Assembly: GCA_024138015.1 (NCBI GenBank)
Contig: JAMXBB010000003.1
Location: forward strand, 73,553,813 to 73,617,812
DNA length: 64,000 bases
DNA from: Lumnitzera littorea
Taxonomy: Eukaryota > Streptophyta > Magnoliopsida > Myrtales > Combretaceae
Direction of reading: 5' to 3'
Under the pieces are notes generated by a model, which had not been told where the DNA came from, made no database searches, and saw only the letters and a list, made by a program, of their open reading frames with translations. Position 1 is the first letter of the stretch, and each line of letters begins with the position of its first letter. The translations under genes were made by a program, and so were the position numbers. This document shows, piece by piece, positions 36,228 to 48,149 of the stretch.

Positions 36228-38272
36228 TGTAACACCCTAAAATCTGGAATAGTCATCTCAAACAACCTACTAACTTCTCTACATAGATATCAATTATCAA
36301 TAAACTATAATAACTCCAATAAATTTTCACGGATGTTCTCAACATCCATAATCCATTAGAAATTTCACTACAAGATTAACCTTTGAATAACCTTATTTAA
36401 TATAAAATTGTAACAATTTCTAATTTGATAAATTTGTTGTAAGGAAACTAAGTAATAAAGTTCTAGATTCCTTTACTCTCTATAACTAATTGGTGTCAAT
36501 AACCCACATACTTTGATAAAAGAAGTCTTAAGTGACTTCTCATGACTCAAAATACAAAATTGAAATAAACAACTAAAAGTTTGTTAACAAATTTAGCCAA
36601 TTCCAAAAGTCTACTCAAACTATACGGAGCTATTCCTAACATTATATTGTTTTCATAGTAATCTACTTCATTACCATAATAATCAATATCATGGAAATAA
36701 TCCTCATAATGGCTATAATTTGTACCTGCACCTAAAAATTAAAGACGGGATCAACTGAAGTTAGTACGAAATACAATAAGCACATGCGCCTAAACATATA
36801 ATTCCCAATCACACATGAATATGGATTGCAAAGTGCAACAACCAACCTTTTAATTATCTTCCTTTTAATCTAATAAGTAGCATAGGGGTATTTACGATCT
36901 CGATACACATAATATACTTATACTATATAGTATTGGTTTTGGGTCCTCTTCAGTACCCTAAGAGCTAAGGAATAACCTAAGATCTACTCGAATAATTTCT
37001 AAGTGAGACTCCACTTAGGATAATGTCATGCGAGAATTGTTAAGGTGCCACCTTAAGGTTTGGTTCTCCTAATCCATTGGGTCTAACCAAGCACAAGCAT
37101 TACAATATAATTATGGTTAAATAATTATTTAATTCAATTTTATCATTTAACCTAGTAAGCACAATAAATAAGCAAGTGTCACATTCTTAGTTTTGTCGAC
37201 TCACTAGAAATCGATTCATTAACCTCTCTAAAACCCGTCATAACATAAATACCAAAACTCAATTTATGACCTATACTTATATCGAAACAATACCTTACTT
37301 AATCTCTAGACTTGTTTAACAATGCTCTCTAACTTAACAACTTAACTGTTTCACTTTTGCAACTTGAGTCCCTTAAGGAACCTAGGATCACTGAGGAGAT
37401 AAATTAGTTTATAAAGTGTTTTGAATGATGATCTAAGTTTAGAAAAACATTTAAAAGGGTTTAAGGATGAAAAGACATGTTTGGAAAACATCAAGTAATC
37501 GCAGAAAACGTTATTATACGCAACAGGGGACTTGATGTCTGGATGCTACTTCATGTGGCATCTAAATACTAAGACTCTGGGGATATTTCCCTCCTAGCAT
37601 CCAGACGCTAGCTTATAGTCTACAGTTTTCTATAGATTGCAGCAGCATGCATCCCTTATAAAATTGCCTCACCTCCGGCACTTTTGAGAACTACTACTTC
37701 CACAACATTATCCCATTAATAACTTAACCTTACACTTCTTAAAACATCCCTTAAATATTATTCTATGATCAAATCTCAACCTAACTCTCTTGAATTCAAA
37801 CTACACAATCTATGAAACAACACATGTAGAGTCTATGTAGGAATTTGAAATCCTGGCTTCTACCACCAAGATCCACTGTAGGACTCCTAAACAACCACCC
37901 CAAATTTGTTTTGGTTGCTATCATATGAGAAAAATGAATTTCTTATTGAAATTTGCTAGAATCCTTAAGAATAAAGGTGGTTTCATAACTTACCTTGATC
38001 TCTTCTATTCTAATCTCGCTTAATTGCGTTGTATGCTCTTCCTTGCTTTAAGAATTGTGTAAAACCCTAGGTTATATTGCTCCATGAGTAGAGGAAAGTG
38101 AAAAAGGGTTTCTGAACTCATTAACGTGCTTTTATATTAGGGTTTGTGAAACTTTTCCATGACTTAAAATACCTTCACTTAAATTTTACAATACCACTCC
38201 TGTCTTTAACATAAAATATCATTTATTTACTTATTTTCTTTTATTCCTTTTCCATTTTGTTGGGGTTTTACA
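36228..38272 (-). mobile_element. Solo-LTR candidate, minus strand, no clear TSD
   Basis: On the plus strand the unit begins TGTAACACCCTAAAA and ends GTTGGGGTTTTACA. The two ends are inverted relatives, the same end type as the long-LTR family at 19.5-26.2 kb. The inside has the look of a plant gypsy LTR read on the minus strand. No gag or pol motif was seen inside. The flanking five bases (GTTTT and ATTCT) do not match, so either one boundary is off by a few bases or the flank changed after insertion. Confidence 0.5.
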
Positions 38273-40138
38273 ATTCTAATGGTCAATACCCCCTTGTTTG
38301 TTCATCCTACCCATCTTATTTTGGATAAAATCACTTTTCCATGTAAAATCGTCCTACCCATCTCATTTAGTATAAAATTGCTCTTCCATGTAAAACAATC
38401 TCTTAGGGAAGGTGCTTATTTCCCTAAAGCTTAAACATTTTTGTTGACTTAGTTTCCATCCTTATTTGGTTGTATATTAAACAAATTGACAACACTGTTG
38501 AGTTATTGTTTAGCAGAGGAGTTAATTATTGTGCATGCACAATTTTTAAAAATATTCCTATTATGTATTTAGGTTTGTGTTTTGTCATTCTTTGTTTGAT
38601 TGGCATATTATTTGAGCATGCTTAACCTTTAAGTTTCCATGAACTCCAAGCCAATTCACAAAAAAGAAACTCAATGATTAGATTTCTATCACCTTTATAT
38701 TTAAGGGTTATTACAATCATTCCCTTTATATAACTAACATCTTTGTCAATTTTGTTATCAAGATCTAAGACCATCGTAAGGTGGGGTAAACTCTAGAGAT
38801 GCTCTCTTTCAAGCTTAGAAGGTGCCCTCATCTTGTTGCACTTTGCCTTACAAGAGACTTAGCTCTCCTATGTTTTGCTAGTGGACTGTTGTCGTACTTT
38901 TTCTAACGACTAAATTAAAACTTCTCTTATCAATACATTAATAACTTTAGCGTAGTACGTAGTACGGTTTTATCCTTTAGTGTAATTCCTTCATAGAAGA
39001 TTATCTATCCTAAAATTGCTCTTCCTGAGTATGCTTAACCAAAAGATGTCTTGATAAATAGAGTTTCGTTGCCTTTTTATTTAAGGAATATCACTCATGA
39101 GATAACATCTCAAGAGGATTCTTACATCTTAACTCAAAGATTTTGTCATCATAGTATTTTAATTTAATGTCTTAACAAATACTCTTGAAACACTAGTAAT
39201 TAACATTTTACATTTCATTTTTTTTTTTAAAAGCTCAATGGCTCCAATAGGGAAAATGAAACAAACAATTGCCAAAGTTTTTAAGCCCTAATTCAATTCA
39301 TATATGGATTTTGTTCTTAATAAAGTAATGCTATTTAACAACAAAAAACAAAAAAAAAAAAAAAAAAAAGAAAGAAAAACAAACTGAGGTTGTAGTTATG
39401 AGACCAACTTTCGGGCTTTCAGGTTCTTGCAGATATGATCGTCCGTCTCCTCTACATGCAAGCAATGTGTAAATATAAGGAAGAAAGGAAAGTTAAGATA
39501 TACATACTCCTAACAATTTATATGATTGGAGGGAGGGAACTCTATTTCTAAAACAATGAAACTTGATCTCTCATGAAAATCTATATCATCATCCTCAATC
39601 ATTGAACTGACATAATACAGCTAACGAAGTTTGCTTATTACATTTTCATGTAATAGGCAACATGTGGATACAGATGACGAGTGGAAGCTATGTTCATGCC
39701 CTAAGTAGCCATTGCATAGCCAAATCCACTAACTACAAACACTTCTTTTTTTCCATCCTCCGTAGTTTGATCTATAAGGAAATATATGGAAAAGTGCACA
39801 CATTGCAACTTCATACACTAAGCTCGAAAACAACCCCAAAGTGAAACTAAAAACGAAAAAGAAGGCTAATATATGCTTAAGAAAAGGAAAATTAAAAAAA
39901 AAAAAATAAGAAAACGTTTTTAGATACTTGTTAAGAGACTAAATAAAAAATTTTTTCATTTCTTTTCCTTGCAATTGGTTTGTTTCAAAATAGTAGTGGC
40001 TCTTTAAAAATATAAAAAGTAATTTTTTTTTTAGCCTTTAACAAGTGTCCGAGAGAAAGTTATGGTAGAAGTGTACAAACTTAAATTCGTAAACACAATT
40101 GTGAAATATTTATAACCCTTTTTCCACCGTCATCATCA
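38273..40138. other. Intergenic DNA downstream of the bHLH gene
   Basis: No gene supported. It contains a poly-A tract at about 39350-39369 and a plus-strand open frame at 39662-39844 without motifs. The last ~150 bp before 40139 would hold the 3' UTR of the minus-strand bHLH gene. I saw no perfect AATAAA in the right place, which is common in plants. Confidence 0.45.
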
Positions 40139-41917
40139 TCACATTATAATTTTCCGGTCCAAAACGCGTCTCCGCTTTGACCTCTCGGCAGAATTAGACC
40201 TTTCAAGCAACGATTTCAATGCATTCTGAAGGAAATGAACCGATTCAACACTGTGATTCTTATCAGCGGCAACGACAAGTACATTCCTGACTCTTCCGCC
40301 TAGAGTGGCCATTTCGGCTCTCTGAATCTTCAGGTGAAGTGATTTTAGAATCTCGACAAGGTCAGGTAGCAAATCAGACCGATCTTCACAGCATAAAGAA
40401 GCCTTGAATATAATCTCACCATCCGGGGAGTAATCGGACGATAAGACGGTGATCTCATCGGTTTCTGAGGGAAGGGTTTCGAGGGATGTGATCTCTGACG
40501 TCTGTTCTTTCAATTCTCTCACGCGCTGAACCACCATTGCAAGAAGAGTAGCTTTATCTGTCTGTCAAAAAAAGAAAAAAAAAAGAAAAATGCAAACCCT
40601 AGATTATTTTAGCAACATTATTCATGGACATTATTGAGACGTACTGTTCTCGATAATAATTCGTTCAAATAGATAATAATGTCGACTACTGCTTTTTCAG
40701 ATACTGTTTCATTATTTGAATATTCGTTCAAAAAGCATAAAGAAAGGCATCATCATCAGGTTCGGTATGAGGAATCCAATGGAATGGGAAAAAAAAGAAA
40801 ACGTAGCAGCTTTCAAGTTTGAACTACTACTGTAGGTTAGAGTATTTGTAAAAGTAGATACATATAACCTTTGTTCTTTTATTTTATTTTTATAACAAAA
40901 TGAGAGTCTCCTCTTTTGCTGCTTAAGGTTACATAAATCACTGATAATGGACTGTTCTTTATCGACTACGTATAGAACATCGTCTGGTTGGTCGACAGAC
41001 ATTAGAAACAATTACATGGTACGAACAGCGTACTCATGAAATTAATAATGTGAAGAAAATTTAAGTGATAAGTATAATTTAGTTTTAGAAATTACAAAAT
41101 GATGAATTGGATATACATTTTTTTGAATGGTTTAGCACTCAAATATATTGACTATATGAAAAGATTTGCTACTAAATTGAATGAATCAAACATGTTACGA
41201 AAGTCAAAATCGCAACATGGTGGATGCGAAATGACCGTTCAAATTTGTCATATATGCCTCTTATATTGAAAAGAAATTCGTAATTAATTTAACTTAAATC
41301 AAAAAACAACCGTACTTGTTTTTTGTTCTTGGATTTTTAAGAGATTTTTTTTTGTTCCATGAAAAATTATCGTGTATATCAAACGGAAGGTGGCTATTAA
41401 TTATAAGACTATAACTGAAATTAACAGATCTTGGTAAAAATAATACAGTTCATGTGCTCATTCAGCATAATATTTCATGTTTGTCCCAAAAAAAGTAAAG
41501 TTACGAGGAATTCATCTATAAGTTCAAATTTGTAAAAATAAGAAGACACAATCCTGAGGGGAGAAACTAAAATTAATTGATTAGAGAGAGAGAGAGAGTA
41601 AAAAGAATTACTTTAGAGTTACAAGGAAGGAGGGTTCTGAGCTTATCAAGGTGAGAATTAATTCTGGCTCTCCTTCTCTTCTCAGCCTCCTTATGGTTCT
41701 TCAAAGCCGCAATTGTTCTATCCTCCGGCGTCGTGTCTGAATTATTACTACACAACTCGAAGGGATTATTGAAACTATTGTAATAGGACGATGAGCTACA
41801 AAAGCTTTGTTGCATCACCGGAAACTCGCAGCTCACTGGAACTGCGTACGACCCCATGTTCATTGACCCCGCTAGTATCTGGTACAGACTGGAAGTTACC
41901 GGGGAATTGGGTTGCAT
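40139..41917 (-). CDS. bHLH transcription factor, bHLH106/107-like (2 exons)
   Basis: Exon 1 is 41917-41612 and exon 2 is 40561-40139; joined in phase 0 they give 242 residues ending at TGA. The start is the ATG at 41917 (MQPNSP): it has A at -3 and matches where Arabidopsis bHLH106 begins. The open frame continues upstream only to a TTG. The basic region is at about residues 73-86 with H75, E79, R82 and R83, the residues that read CANNTG/G-box DNA. Helix 1 follows, then the loop split by the intron after CNSK102, then helix 2 (TDKATLLAMVVQRVRELKEQ, 103-122). Residues 135-225 form the ACT-like dimer domain (IIFKASLCCEDRSDLLPDLV, 152-171). KRRR at 231-234 could be a nuclear signal. Family length is usually about 250 residues, so the gene looks complete. 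It should act as a nuclear dimer on E-boxes; Arabidopsis bHLH106 has been linked to salt tolerance. Odd points: M111 replaces the lysine usual in helix 2, and A84 replaces glutamate. Confidence 0.9.
40562..41611 (-). other. Intron of the bHLH gene
   Basis: 1050 bp, phase 0, with donor AAA|GTAATTC at 41611 and acceptor TTTTTTTGACAG|ACAG at 40562. A (CT)n run on the transcribed strand (41583-41598) begins only about 13 bases after the donor. The branch region is AT-rich. An open frame at 40712-41011 is intronic and not coding. Confidence 0.9.
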
Positions 41918-42029
41918 CGTGGTTGTGGTGGTGATGATTTGGTGTAGGTTTAGCGTGTAAGGCGTGCTGGTTTTGGTGTTGGTGGTCGTTTTTTGACCCA
42001 AAAAAGTGTTAAGAGTGGAATGATAAGAG

Positions 42030-42062
42030 GATGTATATAATATATATATATATATATATGTA
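42030..42062 (-). promoter_or_regulatory. TATA region of the bHLH gene
   Basis: On the minus strand a (TA)n microsatellite ends in TTATATACATCC (about 42033-42044), roughly 115-125 bp before the ATG at 41917. This gives a leader of about 85-90 nt. Because the TATA box is part of a microsatellite, its length may vary between alleles. The leader has pyrimidine- and A-rich patches and no ATG in frame. Confidence 0.5.
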
Positions 42063-44344
42063 TATTTGTGTGTGAACTATGATTGTTGTGTTTTGTGAAG
42101 CTGTGTGTGTGTCTGTGTCTGTGTTTGCTCTTTCGGTGGTTGCAAGTTTTTGCTTTTTGTCTGGTCGGATTTATTATGTTCTAGGTCTATTCATCGAATA
42201 TTTCATTATTTCTTTACAAAACTTTTTATATGAATATTACATGAAATTGTCAATTATTAATACTTATTTATAATATTAAAGTATCAATTGCATTTAACAT
42301 TAAAAGTATGTCTCTTACCTTATAACTAGTCAATTTTCTTAAACTATTAACTTAGTAGCTTAAGTTTGATTCTTCATTTTCAAACATTTGTAAAAATATT
42401 TGGTGGAAAACACCATTATTTTTTCATACTTTGGCATTTTTTTCCCTTGCAAATTATATATGCTCTCCACTTTTGGTTAGGAGTTAAAATTCCAACAAGT
42501 CAAGATGTTGAAATAGAGAAGGATTCTAACTTTTTTGTTAAATTGTAGATTTTTTAACATATAATATATTTGCTACCTTTTATTTTAGGTATATGTATAT
42601 TAATAAAGCCACTTACTTAACCTGGTGTGTTTAGTGTTTCCCTTTTTTTATTTTTTTAATCTTCAAAATATTTCACCGATGGAAGTTATCAAAGTATTGG
42701 CTACAAATACCACACACCAACTCATCCTCGTTATATTGCCACTTGATCTACTCTCTCCCACTCTAAAAACTAACTGTAGAAAATTTTAAAGGAAACCATT
42801 AGAAAAATGCTTTTGACTATAGGCTGTAAAATAAACAAACAAATAAATAAATAAATATATATATATATATATTAGCAGCTCAACTTGCAATCTTCGTTGG
42901 TAAAAAAGATACCGCAGATCTTATTTAATAAAAGCAAAATGGAAATTTCTTTATAATATACAAAGCAAAAGTCTCCTACTATTTAAAAAAAAAATTACAC
43001 ATAAATTAAAAAATTAATTTGAAAATTTTTTCACGCATAGTTTAACCACCAAACTCTCTCACTTTTCAAGGTTTATTAACTTCATTCTCCCGCTTTATAA
43101 CGATTATAACTATATTTTTAAGGAACTTTTTTGGGGTATTTTCGGAACAATCTCTATTCAAATCAAACATAATTATTTTACTGCTTAATTTGATAAATTA
43201 TATAAAATTATTTATTTTGGACACATATTGTCACGGACATATTTCTCCTTCAATATTTGTTAGGTCAATTTCTTAAATAAATATACATTTGATATGAAGA
43301 TTTTCTTAACTTAGTTAATATTTTATCCATCAATACGAGTCAAATCTTCTGACAAATCAGACTTTAAAAAATGTTACTATTACAAACTAAACGAAAAGTT
43401 TAATTTGACATCAACTTGGAGGAAAAGCCCGTTCGACATCGATATTTTTCAAGTGACATAAATATAGTATTTTATAAATTCAAGATATATATTTTGTGAT
43501 TTTCATAAATTTGACCATAATTTTATTAGTAGTTTCGCATGTCTGAATGTTACCCCCATATATCATCCAGAAAATACATATAACAAAAATATACAGAAGG
43601 ATACTGAGTTTTGAACTATAGAGTAATCCATATTTGAAAAATTCGGAAATCTAAGAGAATGCAGAGAAATAATTTGGATATTACTGATGGTGCTGTGTGA
43701 AAGTGAATGCTCTGGGCCATTCAGCATTGGATTTTTATGACTTTTCTGCGATAAATATTTCGACAAAGTTGTTTCTTTTTGTCTGTAGGTTTTCGAGTGA
43801 TTTGTTGACTATGGAAAAGGTATCTTTTTTTTTTTTTTTTTTTCCCTTTCATTTTTTTATTTTCGTTTATTTTGTTATCAATACAAATCCACGTATACTA
43901 CTGGACATAAAAAGATGACTGGAAGTGAGAAACCCTTGGTATCACATATTTTTCACATTAAATTTAGCTGTTAAAACTCTTCTTCTATCTAGCTATTTTT
44001 TCCGGTTTTGGCAGTCGTGATCGTTGCATCACCCGATGCAGTATCCATTATATTCAAAAGATATTGATAAAGGTTGATTCTCGTCTCATTGTATCGCACG
44101 GGCTAAAATAAAAACACTAGATATCGACATGGTTAATAAAAAATACGAAAAACTACAAATTTAGTAGTTAATGTTTGATTTTTTCCCCTTAATGTGGATT
44201 CTAATTCTTTTTATTTGAATTCATAACATTTTTAAATTGAATAGGACCAATATCTCTCCATTAACTCCATAGAAATTTCATCAATAGCGGATATCAACTT
44301 CAAATTGGCTTACATAATTAACTTCACACACACACACATATATA
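42063..44344. other. Upstream region of the bHLH gene and intergenic DNA
   Basis: No other gene seen. A GT-rich stretch (about 42103-42125) lies just upstream of the TATA region. (TA)n lies at about 42855-42872. Poly-T is at about 43826-43843. Plus-strand open frames at 42079-42273, 42366-42548 and 43697-43918 have AT-run composition and no motifs. Confidence 0.5.
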
Positions 44345-44655
44345 TATCAATACATGTTTACTAATTTAAAAAAAAAAATGATTATAAATTATATAAAAAA
44401 AATTACTAAAGATATTATTATTTATACTAATATTGTATTTTTGAGATATGATATTGATATTTGTGTACTATAGTTACAAGATGCAACATTGGTGCAAATT
44501 AAAATATTAATATCGTATTTTCAAGATAGGATATTAATACAAATATTTATATTGCATTTTTAAGATACAACATAATAATAGTATCTTGATAATATTTTTT
44601 TATCTAATTTGTATTTGTGTATTATTTATTAAGTTTGATGGTATATGTAAATTAT
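44345..44655. mobile_element. Fold-back MITE, copy 2
   Basis: Same architecture as 13024-13325. The left end has ACATGTTTACTA and ATTATAAATTATATAAAAAA. The middle has variants of the self-complementary TATTTTTGAGATA/CTTTTAAGATAC word. The right end has GTATCTTGATAATATTTTTT and TAATTTGTATTTG, complementary to the left arm. It is more diverged than copy 1. It sits just beside the ambiguous base at 44832 and the long (TA)n tract, an unstable neighbourhood. Confidence 0.55.
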
Positions 44656-44892
44656 TCATATATATATATATATAACTAAATTATATAAAAAAATACTAAG
44701 CAATTAAAAGAAGTTCTATTTTGTAAACTAATTTACTTTTATAGTTTTTATCTTTTTGATTACGTAGCTAACAGAAATACATTTGATAATAATATTATAT
44801 TAAATTGATTTTTATTAGCTAATGTGGAATTNAGGAATAGCAATATAAACAACAGGAGTTCTAATCTCTTTACATTAGCTAAAAGAAACCAA

Positions 44893-44893
<1 letters not shown>

Positions 44894-44934
<41 letters not shown>
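44894..44934. repeat. (TA)n microsatellite, about 20 units
   Basis: An uninterrupted TA run of about 40 bases directly at the 3' end of the minus-strand LINE. It may have grown in or next to the LINE tail. Confidence 0.95.
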
Positions 44935-44938
<4 letters not shown>

Positions 44939-47900
44939 AGGTAGCATCATCTTGATCATCTTGTTGTGCCTAGCTAGTAAGCACATCAGCCACTAAATTG
45001 AGTTCTCTTGGAATGACCTCAATTTTCTATCTCAAGTGAAGGGAAGGCTTTTCTTACATGCATTGACAACATTATGGTATAAGAAATGGTTATTTGCATG
45101 GTCTTTTAATAAAGCTGCTGCTGTAGATGAGTCAAGCTGGATTTCTACTGCTAGTAAGTTTATTTCAACACAAAAACGAAGCCTCCAATATATGAAGGCC
45201 TAAAGTTCAGTTGATAAAATATCAATTAAACTAACTCTTTTAGCAAAACCATAGATCTACTTCCCATTAGAATCTCATAAGACTTCTCTAATTGTGGCCT
45301 GATTTCTGGAAGTAAGAAAAGATCCATGTGTATTAAGCCTAACCCATCCCTTTTGAGGAGGCATCCAGGAGAGGTTCAAATATTCAAACTTATAGAGTCT
45401 TCTTAAAACTTTTAAATGTGCCCAAAACTCACGTGTACTAACTCTAACGAATTGATTAATATTTTCTTGACTATTTATGTGATGGAATAGTGTTTAGTTC
45501 CTTTGTTGCCAAAAGTAAAGTTTCCATGGCTTGATAGCAAAAAGCAAAAGAGGAGGGAGGATGTTGATTTGTTAGGTCTTTTTTCTTTATATGACAAATG
45601 GATTGAATCTATTGAAGGAGAGAGTCTTTAGAGATTGAGACTTGGCATGGAGAGGATTGCCAAAATTGGATGATCTCAATAATGTGTAGATAAAAGGAAA
45701 GCATGGATGTGTGTTTCATTATCCTGTTTACATCATAGGTAAGTTGCTGATTGAATAATGCCTCTAAATGATAGATTATGTGTAGTTGGTAAAGCAAAGT
45801 GAGTTAGCCTCCATAAAAAGACCTTTATTTTTGGAGGAAAGTTAGTTTTTCAAATACAACTCCAATTAATCTTTGACTCTGATTTGGGGCTTAATGCAAA
45901 GTGGATGTCCTATAAGGTAAGGGCTTTTCTGATATTTATGTCCAATACTCTTTCATCCTTTTCTTTAGGAGATAAATTTATTGGTCTTATGTGTTTGAAA
46001 AGGATATTAGAGAGGTAAAAACCAATTCTAAAGTCATTCTAAGTGTTTAAGGAACTCTAGCAATCCTTGACAAATACCTTTGCACTTGTTTGAGTGAGTG
46101 GCCTATAGGTAGGACTTGTTATTAGACCAGTTGTGCTCCATGAATTAAACTAGAAGCTAGTCTTTCGACCATTACCTATCAGTACTACTAAAGATTGGTG
46201 AATTAAAGATGTAAAATGTATAATCTCTCTTGTAGCACGAGATAGGATTTGAGAAGTCCTAGGAGTGATGCAATCATCCTTTTATGTTTTGCCTTCAAAA
46301 GTTGGACCAAAGGGCTTCTTTTGTTTTGGCCTCAAAATATCTTTCGATTGCACATGCTATGTTTCTAATGTGGAGATTTAGGAGGCTTAAACCACCTTCC
46401 TCCAAAGGTTTGGCAATACTTTCCCAGTTTATCTAATGTACCTTAGATTGTGTGCTGATGCTAGACTGTATGAATATGCTGATGATTTGGGTGAGCTTAT
46501 TTATAATGCTTGATCGTAATTAAGCTATTTGCATATAATAGATTGGTAGACTTTAAAGAATAGGTTTGGTTAAGACTATTCTTCCTACTATGCTAAGGCT
46601 TTTGTCTTTCCAATTGTTGAGTTTGTCCTGAGCCTTTTCGATAATGAAGTTTAGCTCAACGGCTTTAGGTCAAAGTCCTCTACTTAGGGGAAAACTAAGG
46701 TACTTATCAAATACAAAAAGTCCTTTTGTTCTCGTAAGATTAACTATTGCCTTATTTTTTGATGGGGAAATGTTTCTAGAGAAGAAAATTCTTGATTTCA
46801 ATTTGTTTACTTATAAACCAGATATTCCAAAAGACTCATCAAGTAAACAATTTATCTTGCTTGCATTTTGACTATGCACTTGTGCACATAAGGTGATGTC
46901 ATCCACATAAGCAAGGTGTGAAATCTATAATGTAGCTCCCCTCACTTTAAAAGGTATCCATTTCTTCAGCATGACTTCCTTTTCAATTGCTTTACTTAGA
47001 TAGTCCATGCATAGGATGAACAGATAAGGTGATAAGGATCACCTCACCTAATTCCTCTCAAAGTGTTAAAAGTAGGAAGTAGTTTCCCATTAAGAATTAC
47101 TTGTGATTAAACTGACTCATGATTAATTTTATCCACCAACTAAGAAAACTATGAGTTTGTAGGGCTTAAAAAATAAAATCCCATTCTAAAGTTTCATAAG
47201 CCTTAGCCAAATCTAGCTTTAGAATCATTCAACCCTTGGTCCCTTTCTTCTTATGATGGATATGAAGTATTTCATTTAGTAATAGCATGCTGTCAATTAC
47301 CTTTCTTCCAAGGATGAAGTTGGCCTATGTTGGGTGAATGAGGTTATTTAAAAGCAATCTTATACTATAAACTAGGGCTTTAGTGATAGCCATGTAAAAA
47401 GTAGAACAAATGTTGATTGGTTTGAAATTGGAGACTAAAGAAGCTTGACCTTGCTTGGGAATAAGGCAAAGAAGAGTATGGTTGAGGTTGGTTGGCATGA
47501 AGTAGGAGTCAAAAAGACCCTTTAGGAGGGAAAGAATTGAATTTTCTATAATATTCTTGCTTCTCTTAAAGAAAAAAGAATGATGCCCATCTTTTCCAAG
47601 GGCTTTTGGTAAACTAATAGATAAATAGCTTGCTTAATTTCCTCATGGGAAACTTTTAGGTCAATGTTTCTAACTTGCTCCGAGAGAGTTGAGAACTTTT
47701 TAGATGTAATAAAGGATTCCCCCATTGACTTTCTAGTTTTGAAGAAGTCAAAAGGTTTCTAAAATGATCATTAATTAGATTTCCTAGTCTCACTGGATTA
47801 AGTTCCCAATTTTGCTCTATTATCTTTGAGAGCCAAAATTCTATTTTTTTGCTCTTTGAGCTAAAATAGAGGCATGATAAAATCTAGTATTCCTCTGTCC

Positions 47901-48140
47901 TTTTAAAATCCATTTTTTTTTGTTTCATTTTCCATAATAATTCCTATTTGCTTAGAATTTCCTCTAATTGTAATTCTAAATGGTGTTTTAGGTTAACTAG
48001 ATAAATTGTCGATTGGTGAGTAATGCTAACTTCAATAGATTACAATCTATCTTGGATGTCCTTCTTTTGGTGATGTATTAATCCAAAATAGTACCTATTC
48101 CATTGGAAGTTGGATTTGGAGAACCATCAATTACTAAAAA
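44935..48140 (-). pseudogene. 5'-truncated L1-type LINE (RT, zf-RVT, RNase H), decayed
   Basis: Motifs read on the minus strand from high to low coordinates. Near 47890 is LLWKMKQKKMDF, a block that precedes the RT. RT box A, MILKLDLAKAYETLEWDF, is near 47230-47170. LSPYLFILCMDYL is near 47020-46980 after a frameshift. The catalytic YVDD motif, in HLAYVDDIT, is at about 46920-46894. LNNWKDKSLSMVGRIVLTKP follows near 46620-46560. A zf-RVT-like region has KPLEEGGLSLLNLHIRN near 46410-46360. The RNase H has LNTHGSFLTSRNQ near 45340-45290 and closes with NLVADVLTS near 44995-44965. The order matches plant L1-clade LINEs. The endonuclease domain expected upstream is missing, so the copy was cut short at its 5' end near 48140. 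Many stops and frameshifts make it dead. Confidence 0.85.
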
Positions 48141-48149
48141 AGCTAAAGT

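Noticed and set aside
38273..40138. Retrotransposon coding remnants between the minus-strand LTR and the bHLH gene
   Set aside because: Some protein-like words appear, but no family motif could be read in order on either strand.
41918..42001. 28-codon upstream extension of the bHLH exon 1
   Set aside because: It begins with TTG, not ATG, is threonine-rich low-complexity sequence, and the ATG at 41917 matches the start of Arabidopsis bHLH106.
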